From Nostoc sp. JL34 (lineage in GTDB: Bacteria > Cyanobacteriota > Cyanobacteriia > Cyanobacteriales > Nostocaceae), in assembly GCF_017114945.1 (NCBI RefSeq), contig NZ_JABXKQ010000023.1, positions 1 through 60,091 of the forward strand: a DNA stretch of 60,091 bases, written 5' to 3'. A program made the translations under genes and the position numbers. Shown one piece after another: positions 18,501-26,391 of this stretch. Within the stretch, counting starts at the first letter, position 1; each line of letters starts with the position of its first letter. Under the pieces are notes generated by a model. That model was given only the letters and a program-made list of their open reading frames with translations. It searched no databases and was not told where the DNA came from.

Positions 18501-20986
18501 TCAAATTCATTATTGAGAAAGGCCGCTTCGGCAGCTTCTTCGTATAAACTTCGAGTCAGTTCGTAGGCGATTTTCCAACTATTAATCGGCAGCAGTTGCA
18601 TTCCAGAATAGAAGTAATGAATTGCTGCACTATAAGCAGTAGATTCTTTCGCTTTTCGACCAGCATTCAGATTTAACTGAGCTAATTGTTGACGTTCAGC
18701 CGGTTGGTTAATTAGCAGTATTCCTCGATTTAACTGACTGACAATCTCAAAAATTCGCTCTTCTTGCTGTGATTCAGAGGTATTTTGTAAGAGTAATTGA
18801 CCAATTTTAAGATGGGTAAATTGTTTCTCTTCATCTGGAATTAAAGAGTAAGCCGCTTGCTGCACCCGGTCGTGTAAAAATTTATAGATAGGGACTTGGC
18901 AATTATAATTTAAGGGATTTGATTCAGAATTATGTTCATTATCTTGAAAAAATTTATAAACTTCACTAGTAGGTAAAACTAACCCTTCTTGCAAAGCTTT
19001 CCATAAAAATGCTGCTGTTTCAGTTTGCGATTGTTCAGAAACGATTGCTAAGGTTCGCAAATCAAACTGGTTGCCAATACACGCAGCTAATTTCAACATA
19101 TTTTGTGTTGCATCTGGCAACTTTTGCAACTGTAGCGCTAAGAATTCTACAACATCGTCGGTAAGCGCAAGTGCTTTGACAGCAACAATATCACATTGCC
19201 AGTACCCTCGCTCAGAATTAAAAGTAATCAGTCCATCTTCATATAATATTTTGAGAAAGTGTGTTGCAAAAAATGGATTTCCTTGAGTTTTCTGATAGAC
19301 GAGTTCGGTTAGAGGTTGGGCAGTTTTATCTGAACAACTCAAGGTATCAACCACCAATTGATTTAAACTAGCATTACTTAACGGAACTAAAGTAATGCTG
19401 TGAATTGTCGCATTGGCTTTGCGAATCTCCGCTAAAGTCAACGTCAACTGATGCGTGGTAGATACTTCATTGTCTCGATAAGCCCCAATTAAAAGTAAAG
19501 AGCCACTTCCTGACTCGCTCATCAGCAACTGCATCAATTTGAGTGATGCAGAATCAGCCCACTGCAAATCATCAAGGAAAATTACTAATGGATGTTCTTT
19601 TGTAGTGAATACCTGAATGAACTTTTGGAAGAGTAAATTGAAGCGATTCTGGGCTGCACTTGGTAAAAGTTCAGTTGCAGGTGGTTGTTGACCAATAATT
19701 TGTTCTAGTTCGGGAATTACTTCAAGAATGACTTGCCCTTGATCGCCCAGCACTTGTAAAATTTTATTTTTCCAAGTTGACAATTGTTCATCTGATTCAC
19801 TCAGTAATTGTCCCATTAAGTCTCGAAATGCCTGCACAAAAGCGGAGAAAGGAATATTCCGATTAAATTGGTCAAATTTGCCTTTGATGAAGTAGCCCCG
19901 TTGCCGGACAATGGGTTTGTGAACCTCGTTAACTAAAGCAGTTTTACCAATGCCAGAAAAACCAGCCACCAGCATTATTTCTGTTTGATTGTTGGTAACG
20001 CGGTCAAAGGCTTTTAGCAGAGTTTCAACTTCATGCTCACGACCATAGAGTTTTTCTGGGATAATAAAGCGATCGCACACATCCCGTTGAGCAATTGGGA
20101 AACTTACAATTTTCCCCGTCTCTTTGAGTTGAGCCAAACAATTTTCTAAATCATATTTCAGCCCAAATGCGCTCTGATAGCGGTCTTCAGCATTTTTCGC
20201 CATCAATTTCATCACAATGTCACAGAGAACTTGAGGAATCTCTTCCCTATTCCCTGTCCCCTCTCCCCTCTCCCCTAAAAGTGGTGGAAGTTTGGCAATA
20301 TGACAATGTACCAATTCCATCGGTTCGTGCGATTGAAATGGTAATTGCCCTGTTAGTAACTCGTAAAAAGTTACACCCAGAGAATAAAAATCAGTCCGGT
20401 AATCAATCCCCCGATTCATCCTTCCAGTTTGCTCTGGAGACAAATAGCCAAGTGTCCCTTCTAATACACTAGGACTCATGAGGCTTTGAGTTTCTCGTGG
20501 CAGCAGAGATGCAATACTAAAGTCAATTAACTTAACTTCTTTAGTTTCTGGATGAATTAAAATATTGGCGGGTTTAATATCTTTGTGAATGACCCGATGA
20601 CGAATTAGAATATCTAATGTATTGCACAGTGCGATCGCTATTTGTAAAAACTCTTCTAAAAACCCGATGTCTCGCGTCTGGTCACGAGCAAAATAATCTT
20701 TTAGAGAAATTCCGCCAAAATCTTCCATCACCAACACATAACCATTTTGATGCGTCTTCAGACTATAGGTTTGGATGATCGTGGATGAGTTGAGATTTTT
20801 GGCAATCATGTACTGATTACGAAACTGTACTAGTTCAGAAAAACTCGGATAAGGATTTTTCAGTAGCTTGATGACCACAGGTAATGAGTCAATCTCTCGA
20901 ACGGCTCGATAAACCAGGGTTCTGGAACCGTTGTAGAGTTCTTCGCTGACCTGATAGCCGGGAATGCTAACTACAGTGCTAATCAT
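15548..20986 (-). CDS. Giant hybrid kinase: Ser/Thr kinase + AAA ATPase + GAF + histidine kinase
   Basis: 1812 residues in the well-known cyanobacterial multi-domain order. Residues 1-280: protein kinase with invariant Lys40, HKDIKPAN (134-141) and LIDFSIAS (DFS for DFG). About 310-620: AAA_16 ATPase with Walker A GFSGIGKT (near 340) and Walker B LVIFLDDLQWAD (near 470). About 620-1350: helical TPR-like region. About 1370-1510: GAF domain. About 1545-1812: histidine kinase with H-box VAGVAHEINNP (near 1557), N-box ILANAIDAL and the G boxes KDNGQGIPE and GTGLGLAI. There is no membrane segment, so it should act in the cytosol on an unseen response regulator. A low-complexity stretch within the kinase domain (residues about 233-246) looks like an inserted repeat. 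Confidence 0.93.
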   Translation of the reverse strand: MISTVVSIPGYQVSEELYNGSRTLVYRAVREIDSLPVVIKLLKNPYPSFSELVQFRNQYMIAKNLNSSTIIQTYSLKTHQNGYVLVMEDFGGISLKDYFARDQTRDIGFLEEFLQIAIALCNTLDILIRHRVIHKDIKPANILIHPETKEVKLIDFSIASLLPRETQSLMSPSVLEGTLGYLSPEQTGRMNRGIDYRTDFYSLGVTFYELLTGQLPFQSHEPMELVHCHIAKLPPLLGERGEGTGNREEIPQVLCDIVMKLMAKNAEDRYQSAFGLKYDLENCLAQLKETGKIVSFPIAQRDVCDRFIIPEKLYGREHEVETLLKAFDRVTNNQTEIMLVAGFSGIGKTALVNEVHKPIVRQRGYFIKGKFDQFNRNIPFSAFVQAFRDLMGQLLSESDEQLSTWKNKILQVLGDQGQVILEVIPELEQIIGQQPPATELLPSAAQNRFNLLFQKFIQVFTTKEHPLVIFLDDLQWADSASLKLMQLLMSESGSGSLLLIGAYRDNEVSTTHQLTLTLAEIRKANATIHSITLVPLSNASLNQLVVDTLSCSDKTAQPLTELVYQKTQGNPFFATHFLKILYEDGLITFNSERGYWQCDIVAVKALALTDDVVEFLALQLQKLPDATQNMLKLAACIGNQFDLRTLAIVSEQSQTETAAFLWKALQEGLVLPTSEVYKFFQDNEHNSESNPLNYNCQVPIYKFLHDRVQQAAYSLIPDEEKQFTHLKIGQLLLQNTSESQQEERIFEIVSQLNRGILLINQPAERQQLAQLNLNAGRKAKESTAYSAAIHYFYSGMQLLPINSWKIAYELTRSLYEEAAEAAFLNNEFDQMESLIQVVIEKTTTLLDRVKVYEVQLQAYQVRNQSFKAIATGRELLAQLGVTLPESVTPPDVQQYVFNTLSTLAGRSIQGLVDLPLMDDPKALVALRIMASIAPAIHQAAPYLFPIIACEEVNVSLKYGNASLSAPGYADFGIVLNICNQLESGYEFGKLALMLVDRFQAKSVQSMTIFKVAALNQFNKQHVRISISLLQESHSLGLETGDFFHVLASMIFKLFYVYLSGTEVLEILLADIKAYESNFAQNQRLLNWSNIICKSINNLTESSDHTERFIGEDYQDEQLLSALIEENDELTLHVFFLSKLTLSYLFENFPAAVENGNQGEQYLNGGAGMLSVPVFYYYDSLSRLAVYATAEPSQQEQLLLKVGENQEKLQFRAKSAPMNFQHKYDLVEAERHRVLGEKIAAIELYDRAITLAKENEYIQEEALSNELAAKFYLDWGKQKIAQVYMQEAYYCYARWGAKAKTEDLEKRYPQLLTPILQGQHHRFQLSSTVDASSFPHQTIHTNLSSSSISEALDFATIFKAAQVLSSEIQLEQLLTTLLQVVMENAGAQKAALLVLQQGDLVVEAVATINEGVTLVSVPLSTSEGIPVTLMNYVKRSLKTVVLDDATAQTDFIADSYFIQQQPKSVLCTPMLNQGKLIGLLYLENPLTIGAFTSDRTEVIQLLCAQAAISLENARLYQESQNYAQELERSLQELEHTQLQMVQNEKMATLGNLVAGVAHEINNPIGFLKGSLNNAEEYIQDLLAHIQSYQQHHPNPAIAVIEHGEEIDLEFLTEDLPKLVGSMKVASDRIKDISISLRTFSRADTAEKVACNLHEGIESTLLILKYRLKANEKRPAIEIITKYGKLPPVKCFLGQLNQVFMNILANAIDALDTSCEGLSFAQAQDNHHQILIHTEVSSKQNMVVIRIKDNGQGIPEEVRARIFDRLFTTKEVGKGTGLGLAIARQIVDEIHDGRLSCNSVLGEGTEFVIEIPVS
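20246..20284 (-). repeat. Low-complexity repeat inserted in frame in the kinase domain
   Basis: The plus strand reads as pyrimidine-rich CCCTATTCCCTGTCCCC and CTCTCCCCTCTCCCC words. It encodes the hydrophilic GERGEGTGNRE between LPPLL and IPQVLCDIV of the kinase C-lobe. The same type of GGGGAGAGGGG sequence is common between genes in Nostoc-type genomes. Confidence 0.55.
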
Positions 20987-21013
20987 ACTTTAGAAATTTT
21001 AAGACCTTAGCAT

Positions 21014-21328
21014 TTAGTATTCCCAGATCCGCCCCATTCGTGAGAGATTAAGGTAATTGCATTTTTTCAAGAGGCGCAGTCCAAGGGACAAATCTAGCTT
21101 GGATACTGGCGATTTCTTGGCTTTGACTAGTCCTAAGTCTTGATTCTCTTTGGCGGCGAAATATTTAATCGGGTCATCCACTTTCCCTTTGTAGCAGATA
21201 GCGATCGCGATCTGTGTCCCACGCTTACCCACATGAGAACATTCGGTAGTGCAAATCTTGTCAAACTTACCCCGTCTGCGTTCATTCGACTTGCGGGGAA
21301 TTATTAACCAAATGCCATATCGCCGCAA
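21014..21328 (-). CDS. Doubtful ORF, 104 codons
   Basis: TTG-initiated. The product is basic, with KFDKICTTECSHVGKRGTQI and AIAICYKGKVDDPI segments that look protein-like but which I do not recognise. It could be a decayed fragment. No ribosome site is evident, and it ends 27 bases from the giant kinase start on the same strand, so it occupies the region where that gene's promoter should be. Confidence 0.25.
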   Translation of the reverse strand: MRRYGIWLIIPRKSNERRRGKFDKICTTECSHVGKRGTQIAIAICYKGKVDDPIKYFAAKENQDLGLVKAKKSPVSKLDLSLGLRLLKKCNYLNLSRMGRIWEY

Positions 21329-21520
21329 ATAGCGATGTACTGAGATGATTCAATGTGCTAAATATAAAAGCAAAAGACGCTTTTCAAACATCCTCTTAGA
21401 GGTATTTTAATTTCCCCCTTTTTATTGAGTATAGAATCACACAAAAGATAGAGGTATTAACCGACTCAATTTCATTATTATCAACAAGATATAAATAAAT
21501 ATTACAAAAAGGAGTCAGCT

Positions 21521-22729
21521 ATTAGCATCCTATTATCAAATAATGTCGTCATCCCAAAATGGCATAATTCCAACATTGCTCTGGATCTAAAACGTGCCAC
21601 GGAAATTGCTGATTATTGTGCTAAGAATGCCAGTGCTATAGATTGCAATAATGCTTTTCCTCAGCAGGAGTTTGAGCTGATTGCTAAGGCTGGGTTGTTG
21701 GCTGCACCATTGGTGAAAGAATTAGGCGGATGGGGTGCAGGAATCGATGCTAATGTTACCTACGAGCTTTTAATGTTATTAAAGCAGATGGGGCATGGCA
21801 ATCTGGCAGTTGGCCGAATTTATGAAGGACATATCAATGCCCTGCAACTGATTCAGACTTTTGGTTCTAGAGAACAAATTACAAGCTACGCCCGTGATGC
21901 CCGCGATCGCCATAAAATATTTGGTGTTTGGAATGCTGAAGCCTCTGATGGTGTCAAGATAATTCCTTTTGAGAATGGACGTTATCGGCTGGAAGGTTCT
22001 AAAACTTTTTGTACTGGTGCAGGCTATGTTGAACGTCCTTTCGTTAACGGAGTATTGCCAGACGGCGGTTGGCAAATATGCATTGTGCCGATGGAGGAAG
22101 TGACAACAGTTAGCGATCCAGCTTGGTGGCAACCTTCTGGGATGCGAGCTACTGCTAGTTATAAAGTAGATTTTAGCGGTGTAGAGTTGGATCAGAGCGC
22201 TTTAATTGGTCAACCAGGAGATTACTATCGACAGCCTTGGTTGTCTGTTGGGGTGATTCGGTTTGCTGCTGTGCAACTAGGTGGGGCAGAAGCACTGTTT
22301 AACCTGACTCGCAAGTATCTCCAGGAGTTGGAATATACAAATGATCCATATCAAAAAGAACGGCTGGGCAGAATGGCGATCGCCATTGAAAGTGGTAATC
22401 TCTGGTTGCGTGGGGCTGCCGATCGGGTAGCAGCCTATGCGCCAGTGTTTGGTGGCGATCCCACAGTTCCCCACCCACAAGCAGACCAACTCGTGGCCTA
22501 TGCAAACATGGTGAGGACAGCAATTGAACAAATTTGCATTGATGTGATGCAGTTGTGCGAACGTTCTGTTGGGACTCGCGGCTTAATGCCACCAAATCCG
22601 ATGGAACGCATTATCCGAGATTTAACTCTATATCTGCGTCAACCTGCTTTTGATGCGGCCTTGGCAAATGTAGGGCAGTACGTCTTGCAGCAAAGTAATC
22701 CGGCTTCAATGCTTTGGAATGATGAATAA
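21521..22729 (+). CDS. Acyl-CoA dehydrogenase-like flavoprotein, probable ATT start
   Basis: Likely 402 residues. The coding frame continues upstream of the first TTG (21695) with convincing helix sequence (LKRATEIADYCAKNA, FPQQEFELIAKAGLLAAPL), normal for the N-terminal helical domain. The first codon after an AAGGAG (21509-21514) with a 6-base spacer is ATT at 21521; no ATG/GTG/TTG lies between it and 21695. Later blocks include FGVWNAEASDG, LEGSKTFCTGAGYVERPFV and IRFAAVQLGGAEALFNL, typical of the FAD-binding dehydrogenase fold. It oxidises an acyl thioester or related substrate and overlaps the next gene by 11 bases. The cassette suggests work on an acyl chain of a glycolipid or conjugate. 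Confidence 0.85.
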   Translation: MSILLSNNVVIPKWHNSNIALDLKRATEIADYCAKNASAIDCNNAFPQQEFELIAKAGLLAAPLVKELGGWGAGIDANVTYELLMLLKQMGHGNLAVGRIYEGHINALQLIQTFGSREQITSYARDARDRHKIFGVWNAEASDGVKIIPFENGRYRLEGSKTFCTGAGYVERPFVNGVLPDGGWQICIVPMEEVTTVSDPAWWQPSGMRATASYKVDFSGVELDQSALIGQPGDYYRQPWLSVGVIRFAAVQLGGAEALFNLTRKYLQELEYTNDPYQKERLGRMAIAIESGNLWLRGAADRVAAYAPVFGGDPTVPHPQADQLVAYANMVRTAIEQICIDVMQLCERSVGTRGLMPPNPMERIIRDLTLYLRQPAFDAALANVGQYVLQQSNPASMLWNDE

Positions 22730-23468
22730 ATTCGGTTTGATGGGATTACCACTAAGCAATCCGAATGTTTTGCCCTGGCGTTCAATTAACGAGATCGCTT
22801 GTAGTCCGGCACTGATCGTCGCACCCCATCCTGATGATGAAACGTTAGGTTGTGGGGGTGCGATCGCTCTGTTACGCTCTTTAAATTGTCATGTGCAAGT
22901 TTTAGTCATCAGTGATGGTACACTTTCACACCCCAACTCTCAGAAATATCCCGCAGATACACTCCTAGCTCTGCGGGAAGCAGAAACCTTATCAGCATTA
23001 AAATTGTTGGGTGTAGAGGTTAATCATGTCACCTTCTGTAGAATGCAGGATGGCTCAATTTCAACACAGTATGAAAGTGCAGTAGCTAGTTGTCGTGCTT
23101 ACATCACAGAAATCGCCCCACAAATTATCTTTTTACCGTGGCGATATGATCCTCATGCAGACCACCGAGCGACGTGGAAGTTAATTCATGCAGTGCTGGA
23201 TGATTTACGCTTATGTCCCCGATTGATTGAGTATCCTATTTGGGATTGGGACTCAGACCAACGGGGGAGTCTGCCAGTATCTCTTGAGGTGACAACCTGG
23301 CGGTTGAATATTGGCGCGGTGGTGGAATTAAAACAGCAAGCGATCGCTGCTTATCGTTCCCAAATTACAGACTTAATTGATGATGACCCAGAAGGCTTTC
23401 GCCTGACTCCCGAAATGTTAGCAAACTTCACTCATCCTTGGGAAGTTTATATAGAGGAAAACCTATGA
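22719..23468 (+). CDS. PIG-L family zinc deacetylase
   Basis: 249 residues. The metal site APHPDDETLGCGG (residues 35-47) and the second block YDPHADHRATW are complete. PIG-L/LmbE enzymes remove acetyl groups from N-acetylglucosaminyl conjugates, as in mycothiol, bacillithiol and GPI biosynthesis. The start codon lies inside the end of the dehydrogenase gene and the stop overlaps the methyltransferase ATG, so the three are translationally coupled. Confidence 0.92.
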   Translation: MMNKFGLMGLPLSNPNVLPWRSINEIACSPALIVAPHPDDETLGCGGAIALLRSLNCHVQVLVISDGTLSHPNSQKYPADTLLALREAETLSALKLLGVEVNHVTFCRMQDGSISTQYESAVASCRAYITEIAPQIIFLPWRYDPHADHRATWKLIHAVLDDLRLCPRLIEYPIWDWDSDQRGSLPVSLEVTTWRLNIGAVVELKQQAIAAYRSQITDLIDDDPEGFRLTPEMLANFTHPWEVYIEENL

Positions 23469-24055
23469 ACCCGTTACAATCCAATTCCCTACCACCCAGC
23501 TACTTTGATAAACTCTACAGCGAAGATCGTGACCCGTGGAAGTTTGAGACGAGTGAATACGAAGCCAAAAAATATGCTGCCACAATCGCAGCTTTACCCA
23601 AAGAGCGCTATCAGTCTGCCTTTGAAATCGGCGGTTCCATTGGTGTTTTAACCGAGAAACTGCAAGAGCGTTGTGACTCACTGCTCTCAGTTGATGTATC
23701 AAAACTGGCGCAGGATAGAGCAAAAGAACGCTGTCAGCATCTCTCCAATGTCAAATTCCAGATTATGCGTGTCCCAGAGCAATATCCTAATGAGATGTTT
23801 GATTTGACCCTAGTCTCGGAAGTTGGCTATTACTGGAGTTGGGAAGACCTGAAAAAATCCCAACAGTACATTCTGGAACACCTGGAACCCGGAGGACATC
23901 TACTTTTAGTTCATTGGACACTCTATGCCCGTGATTATCCATTGAGTGGGGATGAAGTTCATAACTCGTTTTTTGAGTTGACCCCAAATAAACTGCGGCA
24001 TTTAAAAGGTCTACGGGATGAAGAATATCGACTTGATTTATTCGAGCGAGTCTGA
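23465..24055 (+). CDS. NodS-like SAM-dependent methyltransferase
   Basis: 196 residues from the ATG at 23465, which overlaps the deacetylase stop as ATGA and has AGAGGAAAA upstream; the TTG at 23438 is unlikely. SYFDKLYSEDRDPWKFETSEYE is the characteristic N-terminal block of NodS-type proteins, followed by the SAM-binding FEIGGSIGVLTEKL and the acidic LLSVDVS. NodS methylates the free amino group left by deacetylation in Nod-factor synthesis, so the order deacetylase then N-methyltransferase is chemically sensible here. The exact acceptor is unknown. Confidence 0.88.
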   Translation: MNPLQSNSLPPSYFDKLYSEDRDPWKFETSEYEAKKYAATIAALPKERYQSAFEIGGSIGVLTEKLQERCDSLLSVDVSKLAQDRAKERCQHLSNVKFQIMRVPEQYPNEMFDLTLVSEVGYYWSWEDLKKSQQYILEHLEPGGHLLLVHWTLYARDYPLSGDEVHNSFFELTPNKLRHLKGLRDEEYRLDLFERV

Positions 24056-24066
24056 GAATTGAAGAA

Positions 24067-24088
24067 GGAGACAAGGGGAATTGTCTCC
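24067..24088. terminator. Hairpin after the deacetylase-methyltransferase genes
   Basis: A perfect 8-bp stem GGAGACAA / TTGTCTCC with loop GGGGAA lies 12 bases after the methyltransferase stop. There is no strong T-run, so termination is probable but not certain. Confidence 0.5.
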
Positions 24089-24164
24089 CTATCCCTTATC
24101 CGTATAGGTGACGCGTTCAGAGCAAGGGTATAATATCAACTTTAGTTAAATACTGATAACATCT

Positions 24165-24242
24165 GTAGGTTGGCTTGAGGAACGAAATCCAACGCTTGAT
24201 CCTTGTTCATGTTGGGTTTCACTGCCGTTCAACCCAACCTAC
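24165..24242. repeat. MITE-like palindromic repeat
   Basis: About 78 bp bounded by near-perfect terminal inverted repeats: GTAGGTTGGCTTGA at the left and TTCAACCCAACCTAC at the right, with one mismatch. Inside are GAACGAAATCCAAC and GTTGGGTTTC, again inverted. This is the GTAGGTTGGGTTGAGG-AACGAAACCCAAC family of short non-autonomous repeats that I recall from many cyanobacteria. It lies between the convergent methyltransferase and glycosyltransferase genes. Confidence 0.75.
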
Positions 24243-24365
24243 TAGCGCGGCAAGCTTAACTTATTGGGTTGAGTAATCATAGAATAGTTTTACTTGGGAC
24301 TTTCTAGGTTTTTTTAAACCCAATGTTTTAAGGTTGACGTGCTACTACATTGATCAATTTTATTA

Positions 24366-25736
24366 TCAGTAATCACCTGAACTTGATATAAGACCCCCAC
24401 TGTTGCGTAAGCTTCCCGCAGGGTAAGACTCTTTACGTGGTTCCAAATCATCTGGGGTTGAATTCCCTTCGAGTTTGCTCCAACTGAGCCGCAAACTCTC
24501 AAGACGCAAGCGCAAATCTCCAATTGCTTGTTCAATTTTCACAAATTTCCAGCGCGAAGCCCACTTTTTTTCTTCCTGCTGGCGTTCTTCAACTAATTCA
24601 AACAACTGACCAAAGGTATAAGGTTGCGTCAATTTCTGCACAAGCCATTGGGCTGAAACTCCCAGCATTTCTGCCAAGGACGCGACGCTGGGATGATCTG
24701 GTTGATAGCCATTAAGAACGTACCACCACATCAGTCGTAATTGGCGGCGGGCGATAAAACGAGTTTCGATAGCCGCTGCTGGCTCGACTACAAATGGTTG
24801 CTGTTGCCTTCCCATTTCTATCCATTTACTTAGCTGATTGGCTAAACCAACATTTGTACGGCCGATTTGTCTTGCTGAAGTTACTACCCGCACTAGAGAA
24901 CTGTGGCGAAAACGGGCATTTACCCGTACCAAAGCCCGGTAAAAAGCTACATCTTCAGGAGTCCGCACTGCTGGTAAGCCTCCTGCCAGTGCATACATTT
25001 CTGCTGTCACTGCCAAACTTGCTCCATAGTGTTGATAATGGCGGGGAAAACTGTCATAGGGGTCGGGATCAAGATAAGTTTCTAATTCAGTAATTAAATA
25101 GCGGTAGCCTACTTCACGCAGATAGCAAGCTCTGGCGTAAGGCTCTAGAGAGGCACGACCAGTGCGCTCAACGAGAATTCGCCCACCGACAGCATCAGCA
25201 CCAGAAATAATTTCGTACAAGTTAGCAGCAATCCAAGTTGGACTTACCTGCGAGTCTCCATCAGTTGAAGCAATTACCCCTCTTGGGCGTCCTAAGCTAC
25301 ACAAACGGTGGTATGCTTCATCCATCAAAATCTGACGCACTCGACCAATATAGGCTTCTGCAGGAGGCAGAGATTTTTCAACTACATGCAGTGCGATATC
25401 TGGATGTTGCCCCGCGAAACTCCGAGCTATAGCTGCTGAATCATCGCTACAATTATTTGCCAACAAAATTATTTCGTAGCGTCTGGGATCTAAAAGCTGT
25501 CCTTCTAGATCAACTTGATGTATCAGGGCAGTAAGGGTTGCTGCCAACGTCTGAGCTTCATTGCGAACTGGAACAATTACACAAACTTCACAATGCGGTG
25601 ATGGCGGTATTTGGACTAAAGTTTGAGAAAAATCTTTCTCGATCTGGACACATGGAAAGTCAGCAACGAGGAGCAAGCGCTGACTTTCCATAAAAACCAT
25701 TTTTCCATCTCCAGGAACAGCAACACAGTCTTTCAT
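24366..25736 (-). CDS. Family 2 glycosyltransferase
   Basis: 456 residues. CVIVPVRNEAQTLAATL (about 52-68) opens a GT-A fold; NNCSDDSAAIA and the metal-binding STDGDSQVSP (DGD 159-161) follow, with GGRILVERTG and later RTPEDVAFYRALV. The C-terminal 150 residues are helical and probably regulatory. It transfers a sugar from a nucleotide donor. No membrane helices are obvious, unlike NodC. It converges on the dehydrogenase-deacetylase-methyltransferase genes. From memory these four families recur together in bacteria. Confidence 0.87.
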   Translation of the reverse strand: MKDCVAVPGDGKMVFMESQRLLLVADFPCVQIEKDFSQTLVQIPPSPHCEVCVIVPVRNEAQTLAATLTALIHQVDLEGQLLDPRRYEIILLANNCSDDSAAIARSFAGQHPDIALHVVEKSLPPAEAYIGRVRQILMDEAYHRLCSLGRPRGVIASTDGDSQVSPTWIAANLYEIISGADAVGGRILVERTGRASLEPYARACYLREVGYRYLITELETYLDPDPYDSFPRHYQHYGASLAVTAEMYALAGGLPAVRTPEDVAFYRALVRVNARFRHSSLVRVVTSARQIGRTNVGLANQLSKWIEMGRQQQPFVVEPAAAIETRFIARRQLRLMWWYVLNGYQPDHPSVASLAEMLGVSAQWLVQKLTQPYTFGQLFELVEERQQEEKKWASRWKFVKIEQAIGDLRLRLESLRLSWSKLEGNSTPDDLEPRKESYPAGSLRNSGGLISSSGDY

Positions 25737-26069
25737 CTACGCTCGGAAATATTAATATTTATAACTCTATTTTGGATATTTTCTCATTTATTTGGAATCC
25801 ACCTACAGTATGATTAGTGTTGATTAAAACTTTCGGAAAACAAGCTATAAAAGACTAAAGTTTATCTGCTTTTAGTAAATATTTACTAATTAAGGCATAT
25901 TTCTTATATATTTTTTGCCAAAGTCAAATCTCAGACTATGAAATCATACTTAAATCATGTATTCTATTGATTTTTCTTACTGATAATCAGTCTGAAGATG
26001 GAGACAATTAATATTGCAATTTATTAAAATTCATTATTAATAGTAACTAAATAAGACCAAAGCAGATTT
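25737..26069. other. AT-rich intergenic region
   Basis: About 330 bases, strongly AT-rich. Likely promoter DNA for the glycosyltransferase (minus) and the small gene at 26070 (plus). No repeat or RNA was recognised. Confidence 0.4.
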
Positions 26070-26291
26070 ATGCAAAAACTTAAACATAAGGTTAATAACC
26101 TGCTTTTTGGTCGTTATAAACATTTAAAAGGTAATTCTAAAAGCACATTTATTCATAGTTTAGATCGGCTCAACCTTTCCTTGGGCGATGTGCGAGATGT
26201 TTTTGAACCTTACTTGGTAATTTTCTTAACCGCAGATCATGATTGGAATCTAGCTCAAGTGGTGAGTTATATCTGCCGTTTGCAACCCTAA
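26070..26291 (+). CDS. Hypothetical 73-residue protein
   Basis: A small soluble protein with a basic N-terminus (MQKLKHKVNNLLFGRYKHLK) and a helical second half (LNLSLGDVRDVFEPYLVIF, DHDWNLAQVVSYICRL). ATG start, no clear ribosome site. The composition is protein-like and the frame is not a shadow of another gene. I do not recognise it. It lies 100 bases before the amylase-like gene on the same strand. Confidence 0.5.
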   Translation: MQKLKHKVNNLLFGRYKHLKGNSKSTFIHSLDRLNLSLGDVRDVFEPYLVIFLTADHDWNLAQVVSYICRLQP

Positions 26292-26391
26292 CCACGTTTT
26301 TGATTCGCACTTAAGAAAGAAGCTGCAAATTAATTTTTATTACACAATAAGTTAATTACATGTACATAGAAAAAATTATCAAAGTGTGAAG

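Noticed and set aside
20510..20530. DFS instead of DFG in the giant kinase as evidence of a dead kinase
   Set aside because: HKDIKPAN and the other catalytic residues are intact, and as I recall DFS is usual in this multi-domain kinase subgroup.
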